Assembly (NCBI RefSeq): GCF_030732095.1
Contig: NZ_JAVAMQ010000001.1
Span: forward strand, 124,001 to 188,000
Origin: Paracoccus spongiarum
GTDB lineage: Bacteria; Pseudomonadota; Alphaproteobacteria; Rhodobacterales; Rhodobacteraceae
Direction of reading: 5' to 3'
Length of the DNA stretch: 64,000 nucleotides
The position numbers were made by a program, and so were the translations under genes. This document shows positions 50,334-59,344 of the stretch, piece after piece. Under the pieces are notes generated by a model that was not told the DNA's origin, searched no databases, and was given only the letters and a program-made list of their open reading frames with translations. Within the stretch, counting starts at the first letter, position 1; each line of letters starts with the position of its first letter.

Positions 50334-53300
50334 CGGCATTGAAGGTCCTCCTGTGGAACGGGCCCGCCCCGAACTGGTCCGACAGCTGCGCCACGGCGAC
50401 GTCGAAGCTGCCGCCGGCCATGACGACCTGCCAGACATCGGCGGGCAGGGTGTAATGCGGCTGGCTTGTCTGCGCCTCGTGCAGCCGGGCGCCATACTGG
50501 AAGACCCGCAGCAGATACATCTCGCGCGTCTCGCCCAGCGGCACGTCCAGCCCGTCCCAGCCGTCGCCGTCGATGCGCGTGCGGCGGATCCAGCTGAAAC
50601 TGCGGCCCTCGCGGCGCAGGTGGCAGGGTGCGTAGGGCCGCAGGCCGATGCCGCGGGCCTCTGTCGTCCGGGCGCGATAGCTGGGATCATCCGGGGACCG
50701 CAACGCGGGACCGATTCGCCAGAACCGCTCCTGGCCGCGCGCGCCGGGCGGCAGGCTGACCTGCCGCGGCGCACCATCCATCAGCACCACCATGCTGCCC
50801 GCCGGCCAGGCGTCCGGCATGATCGCGTCGGTGCCTGCCTGACCGCGCAGCCGGTCGCCGATTTCCCAGACGCCGCCGCCGACCGGAACGGCGCTGCCGA
50901 ACTGCATCACCTCCCAGTTCTCGGTCGAGCCGTCGCCGATCGCCAGGACATTGGCCCCGGCCAGCAACGCCCGCCGCGTGACCGAGCGCAGCGCCTCCGA
51001 CCTGATCCGGACCCGCAACGGCGCGCCCCGGTCGATCAGCCCCGGTCGCGCCGCCGGCAGGTCGGTTTCGGTCAGCCCGATCACCGCGCGCCGGTCAAGT
51101 GTCAGGTTCAGCCCATAGCCGCCCTCTTCCTCGACCGACACATAGGCCGAGACCGCGCCGCGCCAGGGCCGCGCCGTCACCGCCAGATAGGGCGCATGTG
51201 GCACCTCGTCGCCGCGCAGCAGCGGCAGGTCCAGAAAGACCGGCATCACCGGCATCGGCGGCAGATAGCGCCGCACCTTCGCGTCGTCGTCGTTCGAGAT
51301 CGCGGGCCGGTAGACCCCGGGCTCGACCCGCATCGCATCGACGGTGATCGCGCCCGCACGCTCGAGCCGGTCGATGCGCCAGCGCCGCGCCTCTACGCCG
51401 TGCTGCCGCAGCCGGACCACATCGCCGACGCCCAGATGGCCCCAGGACGGCGGCAGCGCGAAACGCGCCGTATCGCGCGACACGACCGCCTCGGACAACC
51501 ATCGTTCGGCGATGACACGGCCCTCGGCACGGGTCAGCGCCATCGGGAACTCGCTGCCGCTGACCGTGTCCTGATCGGCCTCCGGCAGGCTTGCCTCGGC
51601 GGTGGCGGCCGGATAGTCCGAACCCGCCTCGACATGGGTCAGCCGAACCCGCCCCGCCAGTTGCGGCTCGGCAGCGCGAACACTCTCCAGACCCGACAGC
51701 TCTTCGGTGACGGCCATATCCTCGGGGCCGATCTCGGCGGCGGCGAGGCCGTCGCGCGACAGGAAACGCAAGGCCCCGTCACGCTCGACCGCATCGAAGC
51801 GATGGGCAAGCATGAGGGGTTGCAGCGCCGCCCGCCCGGTCTCTCCGCCGGCAAGGCAATAGCCGCGCACCACGCCCGAGATGCGGCTGGTGTCGAATGC
51901 CGCCACGCCGGCGATGCGGCAGATGTCGCCGACCACGGCGCCCAGCGTCACCGCGCCCGCCCGGCCATTCAGCCAGTGCCCGCGTTCCCAGGCGGCGCCG
52001 TCCGACCACAGGTCCGACCGCGCCGGAAACGCCGGATAGGGCCGCGCATCCCAGCACCAGACATGGGCCCGATCCAGATCCACCATGCGGCCGCCATCCT
52101 GCATGGCCGGATTGTTCGCGGGATCCGACCAGTACTCGGTCACCGCGCGGACATAGGCGGCCTGGATCGCGTCGTCACGCTGGCCGCTGGAATAATGCGG
52201 CAGGACGCTTTCCGAACTGTGCGCGTCAAGGAACTTGTTGGGCTGGTTGGTCGCCTTGTCCAGCGCCGCGCAGCCATATTCGGTAAACCAGATCGGCTTC
52301 GATGCGGGCACCCAGGCGGTTGCCTCACGCGATCTGACGCCGCCGGGCCGGTCGTAATGCAGGTTCTGCCACCAGCTCGTGATGTCCTTGTAGCGCCAGA
52401 CCCAGGCCTCGTCATAGGTGCCGTCGGTGATGGGTGTGCGGGTCTGCGTGTGGCGGTCCGCGTCGGTGGCATAATACCAGTCATGTCCCTCGCCGCCGCG
52501 GACATTCGCCAGAAGATAGGCCGGATTGTCGATCCGCCCCCAGCCCGCGTCGCGATGATCCTCCCCGTCGCGCCAGTCCGACAGCGGCATGTAGTTGTCG
52601 ATGCCGATGAAGTCGATGTTGTCGTCCGACCACAGCGGATCGAGGTGAAAGAACAGCTCGCCATCGCCCGGGTGATGCCCGAAATATTCGGACCAGTCGG
52701 CGGCATAGCCGATCTTGACCCCGGGACCCAGGATCGCCCGCACATCGGCGGCCAGCCGCCGCAGTTCCGCGACCGCCGGATAGCTGTGCTGCGGTCCCCG
52801 GATCTGCGTCATGCCGATCATTTCCGACCCGATGAGGAAGGCGTCGATCCCGCCCGCCGCCGCGCAGAGGTGCGCGTAATGCAGGATGAAGCGCCGATAG
52901 GACCACTCGTCCGGCCCTGCATAGGACAGCGTGTCGCCGTCGCGGCTGAAATCGCCGATCGCGGCGGCGCCGAAAAACGCCGTCACCTCGTCGACCGCCG
53001 CCTGAGTGCCGTCCGGCGATCCGTCGCGACCCGCCGCGACCGAGGTGGTGATCCGACCCCGCCAAGGCATCACCGGCTGCTCGCCGGGTCCGTAGGGATC
53101 GGGGCGGCCGTTCCCGGCCAGCTGTTCCATCAGGATGAAGGGGTAGAACACCGCCCGGCGCCCCGACTCGGCGATGGCGCGCAACGCCTCGATCACCGAC
53201 TGGTCCGAGGGCGTGCCGCCATAGACCGGCCGTCCGTCGACCTGCGCGATGGTCTGCGCCTCGGCCCGCGCGACCCCGCCCGCCCGCCACGGCATCTCGC

Positions 53301-54213
53301 TGCCGTCCGACAGGACCTGCTCGACCTTCGGGCGCACCGCGCAGCGGTTGATGCGCAGGTCATCCCCGAACCACGACACCACCAGAGAGACCGAACCCAC
53401 GCGGGGCAGTTCGCGGCCCATGATGTCCAGCGCGGCCGAGAAATCGGTGCCGCCCATCGGCGTGTTCACATTGATCGATTCGACATCGCCCAGCCCCATG
53501 TCCTTCGTGACCGGGGTCGTCGCAAGGGAGTATTCGCCAGTTCCGGGGATCAGCGCGACAGCCCGAACATCGCGGCAAAGGCCGGTGCCGTCCTGCGCCG
53601 GGCAGGTCACCTCGAAGCTCAGCTGCGGCAGCCGGTTGCCCCAGCGTTCAAGCGCCAGGTTCTCCAGCACGACATAGGCCAGCCCGCGATAGGCCGGTGC
53701 CGCCTCGCCCTCATGCGCGGTGATCGCGGAATCGGGCATCTGCCTGTCATCGCCATGATAGACGCGCATGTTCAGGTCGGCCGGCGCAATCTCCTCGCCA
53801 TCGGCCCACACGCGGCCGACGCCCAGGATCTCGCCTTCGCACAGCGCCAGCGCGACTGACAGGCGATAGCTGATCTGCGTGACCTGCTGGCTGGGCCCGC
53901 CCTTGCCGCCGCCCGCGCCTTCGGTCCGGGCGACCTCCTCCAGCGGCGCCGCCCAGATGACGTGGCCGGGCAGGCGCATCTGGCCCCAGACCCTCGGGAT
54001 CGAGGCCCCCTCGCCGGCGGTCTGCAAGCGCAGCCGGTCGATGCGCCCTGTCTCGACCGCCTTGGACCCGCCGCCCAGAAGGCGTTGGTCGATGGCACGG
54101 CCGACCGTGGCCCCGACCGCGCGGCCGATGACGGCGCCCGAAAGGCCGAGAAAGGCACCGCCGAACCCGCCGCCGATGGATGCACCCACTGCGGACAGCA
54201 CAATCGTGGCCAT
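50326..54213 (-). CDS. GTA baseplate 'megatron' protein (gp15-like)
   Basis: A 1295-residue protein equivalent to RcGTA gp15, the largest baseplate component, which contacts the recipient cell. Seen: a hydrophobic Gly/Ala-rich N-terminus (about residues 8-40), a TIM-barrel-like middle region in line with the GTA TIM-barrel domain (around YPAVAELRRL, GYAADWSEYFG and WFTEYGCAALDKATNQP), and a C-terminal tail-associated domain (HLRREGRSFSWIRRTR onward). It has no frameshift over its full length. It follows the peptidase gene by 23 bases. Confidence 0.93.
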   Translation of the reverse strand: MATIVLSAVGASIGGGFGGAFLGLSGAVIGRAVGATVGRAIDQRLLGGGSKAVETGRIDRLRLQTAGEGASIPRVWGQMRLPGHVIWAAPLEEVARTEGAGGGKGGPSQQVTQISYRLSVALALCEGEILGVGRVWADGEEIAPADLNMRVYHGDDRQMPDSAITAHEGEAAPAYRGLAYVVLENLALERWGNRLPQLSFEVTCPAQDGTGLCRDVRAVALIPGTGEYSLATTPVTKDMGLGDVESINVNTPMGGTDFSAALDIMGRELPRVGSVSLVVSWFGDDLRINRCAVRPKVEQVLSDGSEMPWRAGGVARAEAQTIAQVDGRPVYGGTPSDQSVIEALRAIAESGRRAVFYPFILMEQLAGNGRPDPYGPGEQPVMPWRGRITTSVAAGRDGSPDGTQAAVDEVTAFFGAAAIGDFSRDGDTLSYAGPDEWSYRRFILHYAHLCAAAGGIDAFLIGSEMIGMTQIRGPQHSYPAVAELRRLAADVRAILGPGVKIGYAADWSEYFGHHPGDGELFFHLDPLWSDDNIDFIGIDNYMPLSDWRDGEDHRDAGWGRIDNPAYLLANVRGGEGHDWYYATDADRHTQTRTPITDGTYDEAWVWRYKDITSWWQNLHYDRPGGVRSREATAWVPASKPIWFTEYGCAALDKATNQPNKFLDAHSSESVLPHYSSGQRDDAIQAAYVRAVTEYWSDPANNPAMQDGGRMVDLDRAHVWCWDARPYPAFPARSDLWSDGAAWERGHWLNGRAGAVTLGAVVGDICRIAGVAAFDTSRISGVVRGYCLAGGETGRAALQPLMLAHRFDAVERDGALRFLSRDGLAAAEIGPEDMAVTEELSGLESVRAAEPQLAGRVRLTHVEAGSDYPAATAEASLPEADQDTVSGSEFPMALTRAEGRVIAERWLSEAVVSRDTARFALPPSWGHLGVGDVVRLRQHGVEARRWRIDRLERAGAITVDAMRVEPGVYRPAISNDDDAKVRRYLPPMPVMPVFLDLPLLRGDEVPHAPYLAVTARPWRGAVSAYVSVEEEGGYGLNLTLDRRAVIGLTETDLPAARPGLIDRGAPLRVRIRSEALRSVTRRALLAGANVLAIGDGSTENWEVMQFGSAVPVGGGVWEIGDRLRGQAGTDAIMPDAWPAGSMVVLMDGAPRQVSLPPGARGQERFWRIGPALRSPDDPSYRARTTEARGIGLRPYAPCHLRREGRSFSWIRRTRIDGDGWDGLDVPLGETREMYLLRVFQYGARLHEAQTSQPHYTLPADVWQVVMAGGSFDVAVAQLSDQFGAGPFHRRTFNADD

Positions 54214-54236
54214 CGCGGCCTCCTTCGTTCAGATCT

Positions 54237-54671
54237 TCAGGGAAAGCGGAACCGGGCTGCGATCCGGTTCCGCCAGGGCATCGTCAGCGGGCTTTCGATG
54301 ACCCCGTGATGGGTATAGGCATGGACAAAGCGTGGCTCGGCGCCGTCCTCGACCAGCACCCCCAGATGCTTTGCGACCGCGCCCGGTCGCATGCGGAACA
54401 GCAGCACCTGCCCGGCAGACAGAGCCCTCTCGCGCGGCACCGCCGGAAGATGCCGCGCGGCCCCCGCCATCAGGAACTCGGTCGCCCCGAACTCGCCCCA
54501 GTCGGGTGTGTAGGGCGGTGCCGCCTCGGGCTCAGACCCGTAAAGGGCGCGCCACAGCCCCCGGATCAGCCCCAGGCAGTCCGATCCCGCCCCTTGCACG
54601 CTGGCCTGATGGACATAAGGCGTGCCGATCCAGTCGCGCGCCAGCGCCACGATCCGCGCCGCGTCAGCCAC
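54237..54671 (-). CDS. GTA cell-wall peptidase NlpC/P60 (gp14-like)
   Basis: A 144-residue peptidase equivalent to RcGTA gp14, placed in the tail to cut peptidoglycan during DNA entry. Seen: the NlpC/P60 catalytic Cys in GSDCLGLIRG (about residue 32), the catalytic His in AKHLGVLVE (about 102) and a following His in VHAYTHHGV. It overlaps gp13 by 8 bases. Confidence 0.92.
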   Translation of the reverse strand: MADAARIVALARDWIGTPYVHQASVQGAGSDCLGLIRGLWRALYGSEPEAAPPYTPDWGEFGATEFLMAGAARHLPAVPRERALSAGQVLLFRMRPGAVAKHLGVLVEDGAEPRFVHAYTHHGVIESPLTMPWRNRIAARFRFP

Positions 54672-55497
54672 GATTGCCCCCCGCCTGCGGCGCCATCAGC
54701 CAGTCTTCGCTTGGCAGATGCGGAAAGCCGCGGAAGTTCAGGAAATTCGCGAACTTCATCCGGCAGGTCTCGGCGCGCTTGTCGCAGCCCGCGGTCAGGC
54801 GCACCGTGTCGCCCGCACGCAGGCTGGTTCCCAACTGCTGCCACAGCTCGATCTCGCGGCCGGCCCCGGCGATGGCCAGGTCGTTCTTGATCGCCCCGCC
54901 CAGACCCTCGGCCGGGCCGTCAAGGACCAGCAGCGTCCCGCGCTCGAACCAGCCGCCCGAGTGATCGGGAAATTCGGCAAGCCGCAGACGCACCTCGTCC
55001 TCGATCGCCAGGACCTGACGCTCGATGCGCAACGCCGTGCCGGCCAGGTCCACCTTGCAGGCGCCATCGCCCAGCCTGGCCGAGCATCGCGGATGAAAGA
55101 CCCGGCCCTGAGCGGCGTTCAGCGGCTCGGACAGCCCGCGCAATTCGGCGCGAAACGCGCCACGCGACCGCGCGATCTCGCCCAGCCGGCCGGCAAAGAC
55201 CAGCCTGCGCCGCGCGGGATCGGACCAGTCCACCTCCCACATCTTCAGCTCGGCGTTGTCCCACCGGCCTGCCAGCAGGTCTCGCTCGGTGATGGCGTCG
55301 TCCGACAGCGCGCCCTCGGCCTCGGAATTGTCCACCGACAGCCCCGAGCCCTGCACCAGTGCGCGGGCGGTCATGCCGTGGTCGGGCCGATAGCTCAGCC
55401 CGCCAAAGCGCACCGTCACGTCGTGATCGGTGAAGCCCAGGGTCAGGCCATCCGCGCGCCGGATGCTCCACGCCCGGCAGAAGGTCGTGGTGGTCAT
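54664..55497 (-). CDS. GTA hub protein DUF2163 (gp13-like), iron-sulfur type
   Basis: A 277-residue protein with a DUF2163 N-terminal domain and a C-terminal phage BR0599-type domain, equivalent to RcGTA gp13, the tail hub. Seen: four Cys suited to a cluster site in FHPRCSARLGDGAC and GCDKRAETC. The structure of RcGTA was reported to hold an iron-sulfur cluster in this hub, and this sequence keeps the residues. ATG 55497 overlaps the gp12 stop by 4 bases. Confidence 0.92.
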   Translation of the reverse strand: MTTTTFCRAWSIRRADGLTLGFTDHDVTVRFGGLSYRPDHGMTARALVQGSGLSVDNSEAEGALSDDAITERDLLAGRWDNAELKMWEVDWSDPARRRLVFAGRLGEIARSRGAFRAELRGLSEPLNAAQGRVFHPRCSARLGDGACKVDLAGTALRIERQVLAIEDEVRLRLAEFPDHSGGWFERGTLLVLDGPAEGLGGAIKNDLAIAGAGREIELWQQLGTSLRAGDTVRLTAGCDKRAETCRMKFANFLNFRGFPHLPSEDWLMAPQAGGNRG

Positions 55498-56126
55498 ACG
55501 CGCACCTCGACGATCGGGATCTGCGGCATTTCGCCGGCCTGGAAACTGGCGACCGAGACAGAGATGCGGTCGGTGTCGAAACGCACCGGCACGTCGAATT
55601 CGAAGCCTGCGGTGACGGCTGCGCCCGGCTCGGGCGGCTGGCTGAAGGTCACGGTCCCGACGGCGTGGTTCACGGTGTAATCGGCGTCGGCGAAGCGTTC
55701 GACACCGCCCACGCCGGCGCGAACCGTGTCGCGCACCGGCTTGGTGATCGGCCGGTGATAGCGCGCCGGACCCGAGGCATAGGTCTTGGTCAGCGCGAAG
55801 GTCACGGTGTCTCCGTCGCCGCGCGCGATCTCCTGGTCGTCGAAGGCCGGCGCGCGGGATGGCGCGCAACTCTTGTAGTCGGACCAGTCCTTCCACCGGA
55901 ACCCGTGCAACTGGCCGGCCCGCGCCTCGAAGAACGCCACCAGCGCCGACAGATCGTCCAGCGAACGCAGCCCCATCCCGGCGTCATAGCGGCGGCGCGC
56001 ATGGGCCCAGGGGCTGTTGCGCTCTTCAAAGCCGCTGGCCAGCGCGACGATCTCGGTGCGCCGCTCGGGGCCTCCGATCGACCCGAAGGACAGGTTCGCG
56101 GGAAACCTCACCTCGTGAAATGCCAT
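55494..56126 (-). CDS. GTA distal tail protein DUF2460 (gp12-like)
   Basis: A 210-residue protein with the DUF2460 pattern, starting MAFHEVRFPANLSFGSIGGPERRTEI. It is the RcGTA gp12 equivalent, a ring at the tail end between tube and hub. Seen: typical block WAHARRRYDAGMGLRSLDDL and C-terminal VTAGFEFDVPVRFD. The start at 56126 has GGAGGACAAGAG upstream, better than an earlier in-frame GTG at 56144. Confidence 0.93.
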   Translation of the reverse strand: MAFHEVRFPANLSFGSIGGPERRTEIVALASGFEERNSPWAHARRRYDAGMGLRSLDDLSALVAFFEARAGQLHGFRWKDWSDYKSCAPSRAPAFDDQEIARGDGDTVTFALTKTYASGPARYHRPITKPVRDTVRAGVGGVERFADADYTVNHAVGTVTFSQPPEPGAAVTAGFEFDVPVRFDTDRISVSVASFQAGEMPQIPIVEVRV

Positions 56127-56140
56127 CTCTTGTCCTCCGC

Positions 56141-56794
56141 TCACCCGTTGCGATCGCCGCGCGCCAGCGCCCGGCCCAGTTGCGCCGCGATCTGCGCCTG
56201 GCTGCGTTGAAAGCCCGCGACATCGGGGGTGGTGACGTTCACGGTCACGTTCACCGCGCGACCGCCGCCCGCGGCCGCCACGCCCAGCCGGCCATCGGCG
56301 CCGCGGCGCAAGGGCATGATCGCCTCGGGGCCGGCCTCGCCCATCAGCCCGGTCGCCCCGCGCATCGGAAAATGCGTGGGCTCGGCAACCACGCCGCCCT
56401 TGGCAAAGGGCATCACCCGCCCCTGAACGAACGCCCCGCCCTTCGCGAAGGGCAGGGCGCCGGCCAGCATCCCGGTCACGCCCTGCGCCAGCGACCCGGC
56501 CAACGCGCTTTCGACCGGCTTCATGGCGATGGCATAGACCGTGTCGGCGATCGACCGGCCGATGCCCTTCAGCGCGTCCGACAGCTTCATGCCGTCGAAG
56601 ATCAACCCGTCGAACGAGCGTCGCAGCCCGCTTTCCAGGCCCGAACTCAGCGCGCCCACCTCGCGGGTGGTGAACATCATCGACTGTCGCAGCCGCGCCA
56701 GCTCGGCCTCGAATTCCGCGGTCATCCGGCCGGTCTGGCCAAACCCCTCGTCCAGCTGGTCCAGCGTGGTTCCGAACCCGTCCTTGTTCGCCAT
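56141..56794 (-). CDS. GTA tape-measure protein (gp11-like)
   Basis: A 217-residue tail tape-measure protein, short as in GTAs, where the tail is also short. Seen: a helical N-terminus, a central LKGIGRSIADTVYAIAMKPVE segment, a Gly-rich region with repeated PFAKGG (two copies) and a C-terminal VNVTVNVTTPDVAGFQRSQ. The protein sets tail length and may form a channel for DNA. It lies between gp10.1 and gp12, as in RcGTA. Confidence 0.92.
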   Translation of the reverse strand: MANKDGFGTTLDQLDEGFGQTGRMTAEFEAELARLRQSMMFTTREVGALSSGLESGLRRSFDGLIFDGMKLSDALKGIGRSIADTVYAIAMKPVESALAGSLAQGVTGMLAGALPFAKGGAFVQGRVMPFAKGGVVAEPTHFPMRGATGLMGEAGPEAIMPLRRGADGRLGVAAAGGGRAVNVTVNVTTPDVAGFQRSQAQIAAQLGRALARGDRNG

Positions 56795-56811
56795 CTGGTG
56801 GCCCCCGATCT

Positions 56812-57042
56812 TCAGTTGTGATTGCCTTCGCGCGCCGCGCCGCCCCGATCGGGAAAGCGCGACGCCAGCGCGGCCAGGCGGCTGCGGGTCATGGCGGGCG
56901 GCCCGGCCTCGACGCCCAGCATCAGGGCCAGCTCGGCCGGTGTCAGCGACCAGAACTGGTCAGGCCGCAAGCCCAGCCCGCGCAGCCCCGCGCGCATAAG
57001 CCCCGGCCAGTCCAGCCCGCCGCGCGCCTCGCTGCGGATCAT
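56812..57042 (-). CDS. GTA tail assembly chaperone-like protein (gp10.1-like)
   Basis: A 76-residue small protein. Pattern DWPGLMRAGLRGLGLRPDQFWSLTPAELALML is the signature of the rcc01693-type proteins next to gp10 in RcGTA. Likely a tail assembly chaperone, acting with gp10 before the tape measure. It overlaps gp10 by 4 bases. Confidence 0.88.
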   Translation of the reverse strand: MIRSEARGGLDWPGLMRAGLRGLGLRPDQFWSLTPAELALMLGVEAGPPAMTRSRLAALASRFPDRGGAAREGNHN

Positions 57043-57356
57043 GTGTCGATCCGGAAGGCGCGGGCCAGCAACTCGGCCGCGGCCCGGCCCGCGGCGACCG
57101 GTCCGCCGCCGATCTCGACAGCCAGCAGGTCGGCCGCGCGCCCCTGCCAGCCGCCGCCGCGCAGCCCCGCGACCAGCACCGCCAGCACGTCGCGGCTGCC
57201 GAACCGGCCCGCCTCGAAGCGTTCCGCAACGGCCAGCAGGCTGTCGGCGCCCAGATCATGCTCCAGCTCGGCCAGCGCCCCCAGGGTCAGGCGCGCGACA
57301 TGAGCCTGCCCGTCAAGCACGATCTCGACCTCTCCGCGCATCGGGTTGACCATCAC
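57039..57356 (-). CDS. GTA gp10-family tail protein
   Basis: A 105-residue protein with the N-terminal NPMRGEVEIVLDGQAHVARLTLGALAELE of the gp10/DUF3356 GTA family. In tailed phages the gene between tube protein and tape measure encodes a tail assembly chaperone, which is the likely role. It is coupled to gp9 and gp10.1 by 4-base overlaps. Confidence 0.9.
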   Translation of the reverse strand: MMVNPMRGEVEIVLDGQAHVARLTLGALAELEHDLGADSLLAVAERFEAGRFGSRDVLAVLVAGLRGGGWQGRAADLLAVEIGGGPVAAGRAAAELLARAFRIDT

Positions 57357-57766
57357 AGGGCCGTAAAGCTCAGCGCACCGGCCGAGGCCATCGTCAGCTC
57401 GTATGTGGCCTCGCCATTGTAGCTGCCGGCATATTCCAGCGCGGTGATCTGGAACGGCCCCTCGACGGTGCCGAAATCGGGGATCACCACCTGGAACTGC
57501 GGCACCTCGCCATCGAAGAAGATCTGCCGCGCCCGGCCATCGGTGTCGGCGTCGCGAAACACCCCCGAACCCGAGATCGAGGCGCTGCGCACGCCTGCCC
57601 CGCCCAGCAGCTCGCGCCAGCCCCCCTCGCTTTCAAGGCTGGTGACATCCACAGTCTCGGCGTTGAACGACAGGCGCGAGGCGCGCAGCCCCGCCACCGT
57701 CTCGAAGGCGCCGTCGCCCGTCATGTCCATCTTGATCAGCAGGTCGCGTCCGTTCTGTACCGCCAT
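57353..57766 (-). CDS. GTA major tail tube protein (gp9-like)
   Basis: A 137-residue tail tube protein of the TP901-1 major tail family. Seen: MAVQNGRDLLIKMDMTGDG at the start, ETVDVTSLESEGGWRELLGGAGVRSA in the middle, and a C-terminal beta strand pattern AYELTMASAGAL-like. It stacks into the tail tube. Equivalent of RcGTA gp9. Confidence 0.93.
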   Translation of the reverse strand: MAVQNGRDLLIKMDMTGDGAFETVAGLRASRLSFNAETVDVTSLESEGGWRELLGGAGVRSASISGSGVFRDADTDGRARQIFFDGEVPQFQVVIPDFGTVEGPFQITALEYAGSYNGEATYELTMASAGALSFTAL

Positions 57767-57777
57767 GGGTCGTCTCC

Positions 57778-58197
57778 TCAGCCCAGATCAATGCGCGCAC
57801 GAAAGGTCAGGTCGACCCGCCGCGCCGCGCCGTTTTCAATCCGGCGCGCCTTCGCGCGCAGGAACCACAATCCGGCCAGATGGCCGCGATCCAGCGACAT
57901 CGCGCCGCCTTCCAGGGCATCGGTCACTGCAACCGCCGCGGCCTTGACGGCCGAAAACCCGGCGCTCTCGTCCGAGCCCGACAGCACCGAGACCACGAAA
58001 TCATGCTGCGATCCGCGCCCGGTCATGTCGCCCGCGTCGCGCGCCTCTTCGGGCCCAAGCGAGACATAAACCCCGACCGGAGCCTGCACCGGCATCGCAT
58101 CGAAGATCGCATCGCCCACCAGATCGGCCAGCGCCGCATCCGCGCGCAGATGCTGGTAAACCGCCGTCTGAAGGGCCACGCCCGCGCCATAGCTCAT
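57778..58197 (-). CDS. GTA tail terminator DUF3168 (gp8-like)
   Basis: A 139-residue protein of the DUF3168 family, equivalent to RcGTA gp8, the tail terminator that caps the tube at the head side. Seen: MSYGAGVALQTAVYQHL at the start and the TGRGSQHDFVVSVLSG segment. ATG at 58197 overlaps gp7 by 4 bases; it ends 11 bases before gp9. Confidence 0.9.
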   Translation of the reverse strand: MSYGAGVALQTAVYQHLRADAALADLVGDAIFDAMPVQAPVGVYVSLGPEEARDAGDMTGRGSQHDFVVSVLSGSDESAGFSAVKAAAVAVTDALEGGAMSLDRGHLAGLWFLRAKARRIENGAARRVDLTFRARIDLG

Positions 58198-58532
58198 GTC
58201 GCGTCCTCCTCTCGTGCAAAGCAGGTCAGCCAGCGCCCCTCGGGATCGCGCTCGGCCACCGCCTCGATGCGGAACAGCCGCGCCCCCAGACGCAGCCGCT
58301 GCCCGGCGGCCGGGCGCCGCTGATCGCCCGCGGGCGCGCCCCGAAGGGTGATCCGCCAGGCGACGACGCTTTCGGGTCCGACCTCGGCGAACCGCTCTCG
58401 GCCCGCGCCCGCATCCATCGCGCCCCACAGCCAGCCAAGCCGCCGCCAGACGACCGCATGGCCGCCCATCCCGTCGCCCTGCCGCTCGGGCGCCTCCAGC
58501 GCCAGCCGGACATTCAGCCTCGGGACCGTCAT
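58194..58532 (-). CDS. GTA head-tail stopper (gp7-like)
   Basis: A 112-residue head-closure protein. Seen: MTVPRLNVRLALEAPERQGDGMGGHAV and GARLFRIEAVAERDPEGRWLTC, which match the head-tail adaptor family (Siphovirus SPP1 gp16-like). The start at 58532 overlaps the gp6 stop by 4 bases. Equivalent to RcGTA gp7. Confidence 0.9.
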   Translation of the reverse strand: MTVPRLNVRLALEAPERQGDGMGGHAVVWRRLGWLWGAMDAGAGRERFAEVGPESVVAWRITLRGAPAGDQRRPAAGQRLRLGARLFRIEAVAERDPEGRWLTCFAREEDAT

Positions 58533-59146
58533 CGGCGCATCTCCCGGCTGCCGCGGCCGCCAAGGATGCGGACCTGGCGCCATCGCTCGATCAGCGAGGT
58601 GACCCCGAAGGGCATCGCGCCCCTGCCGCCATCCAGGCTGCGATCCTCGTAGTAGCGCGCCGCCAGCATCAGGACCGCCTGCGCCAGATCGGCCGGCACC
58701 GAGGCCCAGTCCGCACCGAAGCCCGCGGTGAACACCACCGAGACCATTCCGCGACGCGGCACATGCGGCAGGATCACGCCGGTCGGCAGGATCATCGGTC
58801 GCTGGCTGTCCGGCAGCAGCCGCCAGCTTGCGACCGGCAACTGCGTCACCGTGCCGGCGCCGTCGTCGATCTCGATCGCCTCGACCGCGATCACCGGGGC
58901 CAGCGGCAACGGCTGGCCCAGCCGGTCGCGCCAGTCATCCAGCTGCATCCGGAAGCGCCGGGTCAGCAGCACCTTCCCGGTGCGCGCCTCGATCGCCGCC
59001 ATCGCGGCGCGCAGAAATCCGGTCAACGCGGCCGTCTCGGCGCTGTCCTGGGCGATCTCGAAGCCCGAGCCGAGGCGCAAATGCTCGCGCAATGCGGCGA
59101 CAGGCAGCGCCTCCGCCGCCGGCGCCGTTTCCTCAATCAGCATCAT
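58529..59146 (-). CDS. GTA head-tail connector/adaptor (gp6-like)
   Basis: A 205-residue head-tail connector. Seen: EALPVAALREHLRLG at the start and a C-terminal LAQAVLMLAARYYEDR segment, both typical of the phage gp6-like connector. The start at 59146 (MM) has GGGAGG upstream; alternatives 10 codons earlier are weaker. A pair of hairpins lies upstream between this gene and the capsid gene. Confidence 0.9.
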   Translation of the reverse strand: MMLIEETAPAAEALPVAALREHLRLGSGFEIAQDSAETAALTGFLRAAMAAIEARTGKVLLTRRFRMQLDDWRDRLGQPLPLAPVIAVEAIEIDDGAGTVTQLPVASWRLLPDSQRPMILPTGVILPHVPRRGMVSVVFTAGFGADWASVPADLAQAVLMLAARYYEDRSLDGGRGAMPFGVTSLIERWRQVRILGGRGSREMRR

Positions 59147-59189
59147 CTCGCGAACCTCCCGTCCTGCCGTCCGCATCGTCACCACACCG

Positions 59190-59216
59190 CGACGGGGCCC
59201 GCTGCGGGCCCCGTCG
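59190..59216 (-). terminator. Strong hairpin between capsid and connector genes
   Basis: CGACGGGGCCCG (59190-59201) and CGGGCCCCGTCG (59205-59216) form a perfect 12-base GC-rich stem over a three-base loop. It has no T-run on the minus strand, so it is more likely an attenuator, or a block to mRNA decay, than a full terminator. It lies 43 bases upstream of the gp6 start. Confidence 0.6.
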
Positions 59217-59320
59217 GTTGTTCGGCTGCGGAAAGGGGCCGCGCCCGCGCGCCGGCCATCAGCACGCGCGGACAGTTGCAAAGCCGGCATGGCCAGCGAC
59301 CGGTGCGCGACCCCTTCCCT

Positions 59321-59344
59321 CGCCTGATCCCGTGGGATCAGGCG
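59321..59344 (-). terminator. Hairpin across the capsid gene stop codon
   Basis: CGCCTGATCC (59321-59330) and GGATCAGGCG (59335-59344) are perfect inverted repeats over a four-base loop. The capsid stop codon TGA (59340-59338) lies in one arm. With the hairpin at 59190-59216 it makes a double structure after the most abundant structural gene. Confidence 0.6.

Noticed and set aside
50110..53859. A 1249-codon open frame opposite gp15
   Set aside because: Long antisense frames are expected in GC-rich genes. The product is low-complexity (Arg, Pro, Gly, Asp) and without a family signature, while gp15 on the other strand matches GTA order.
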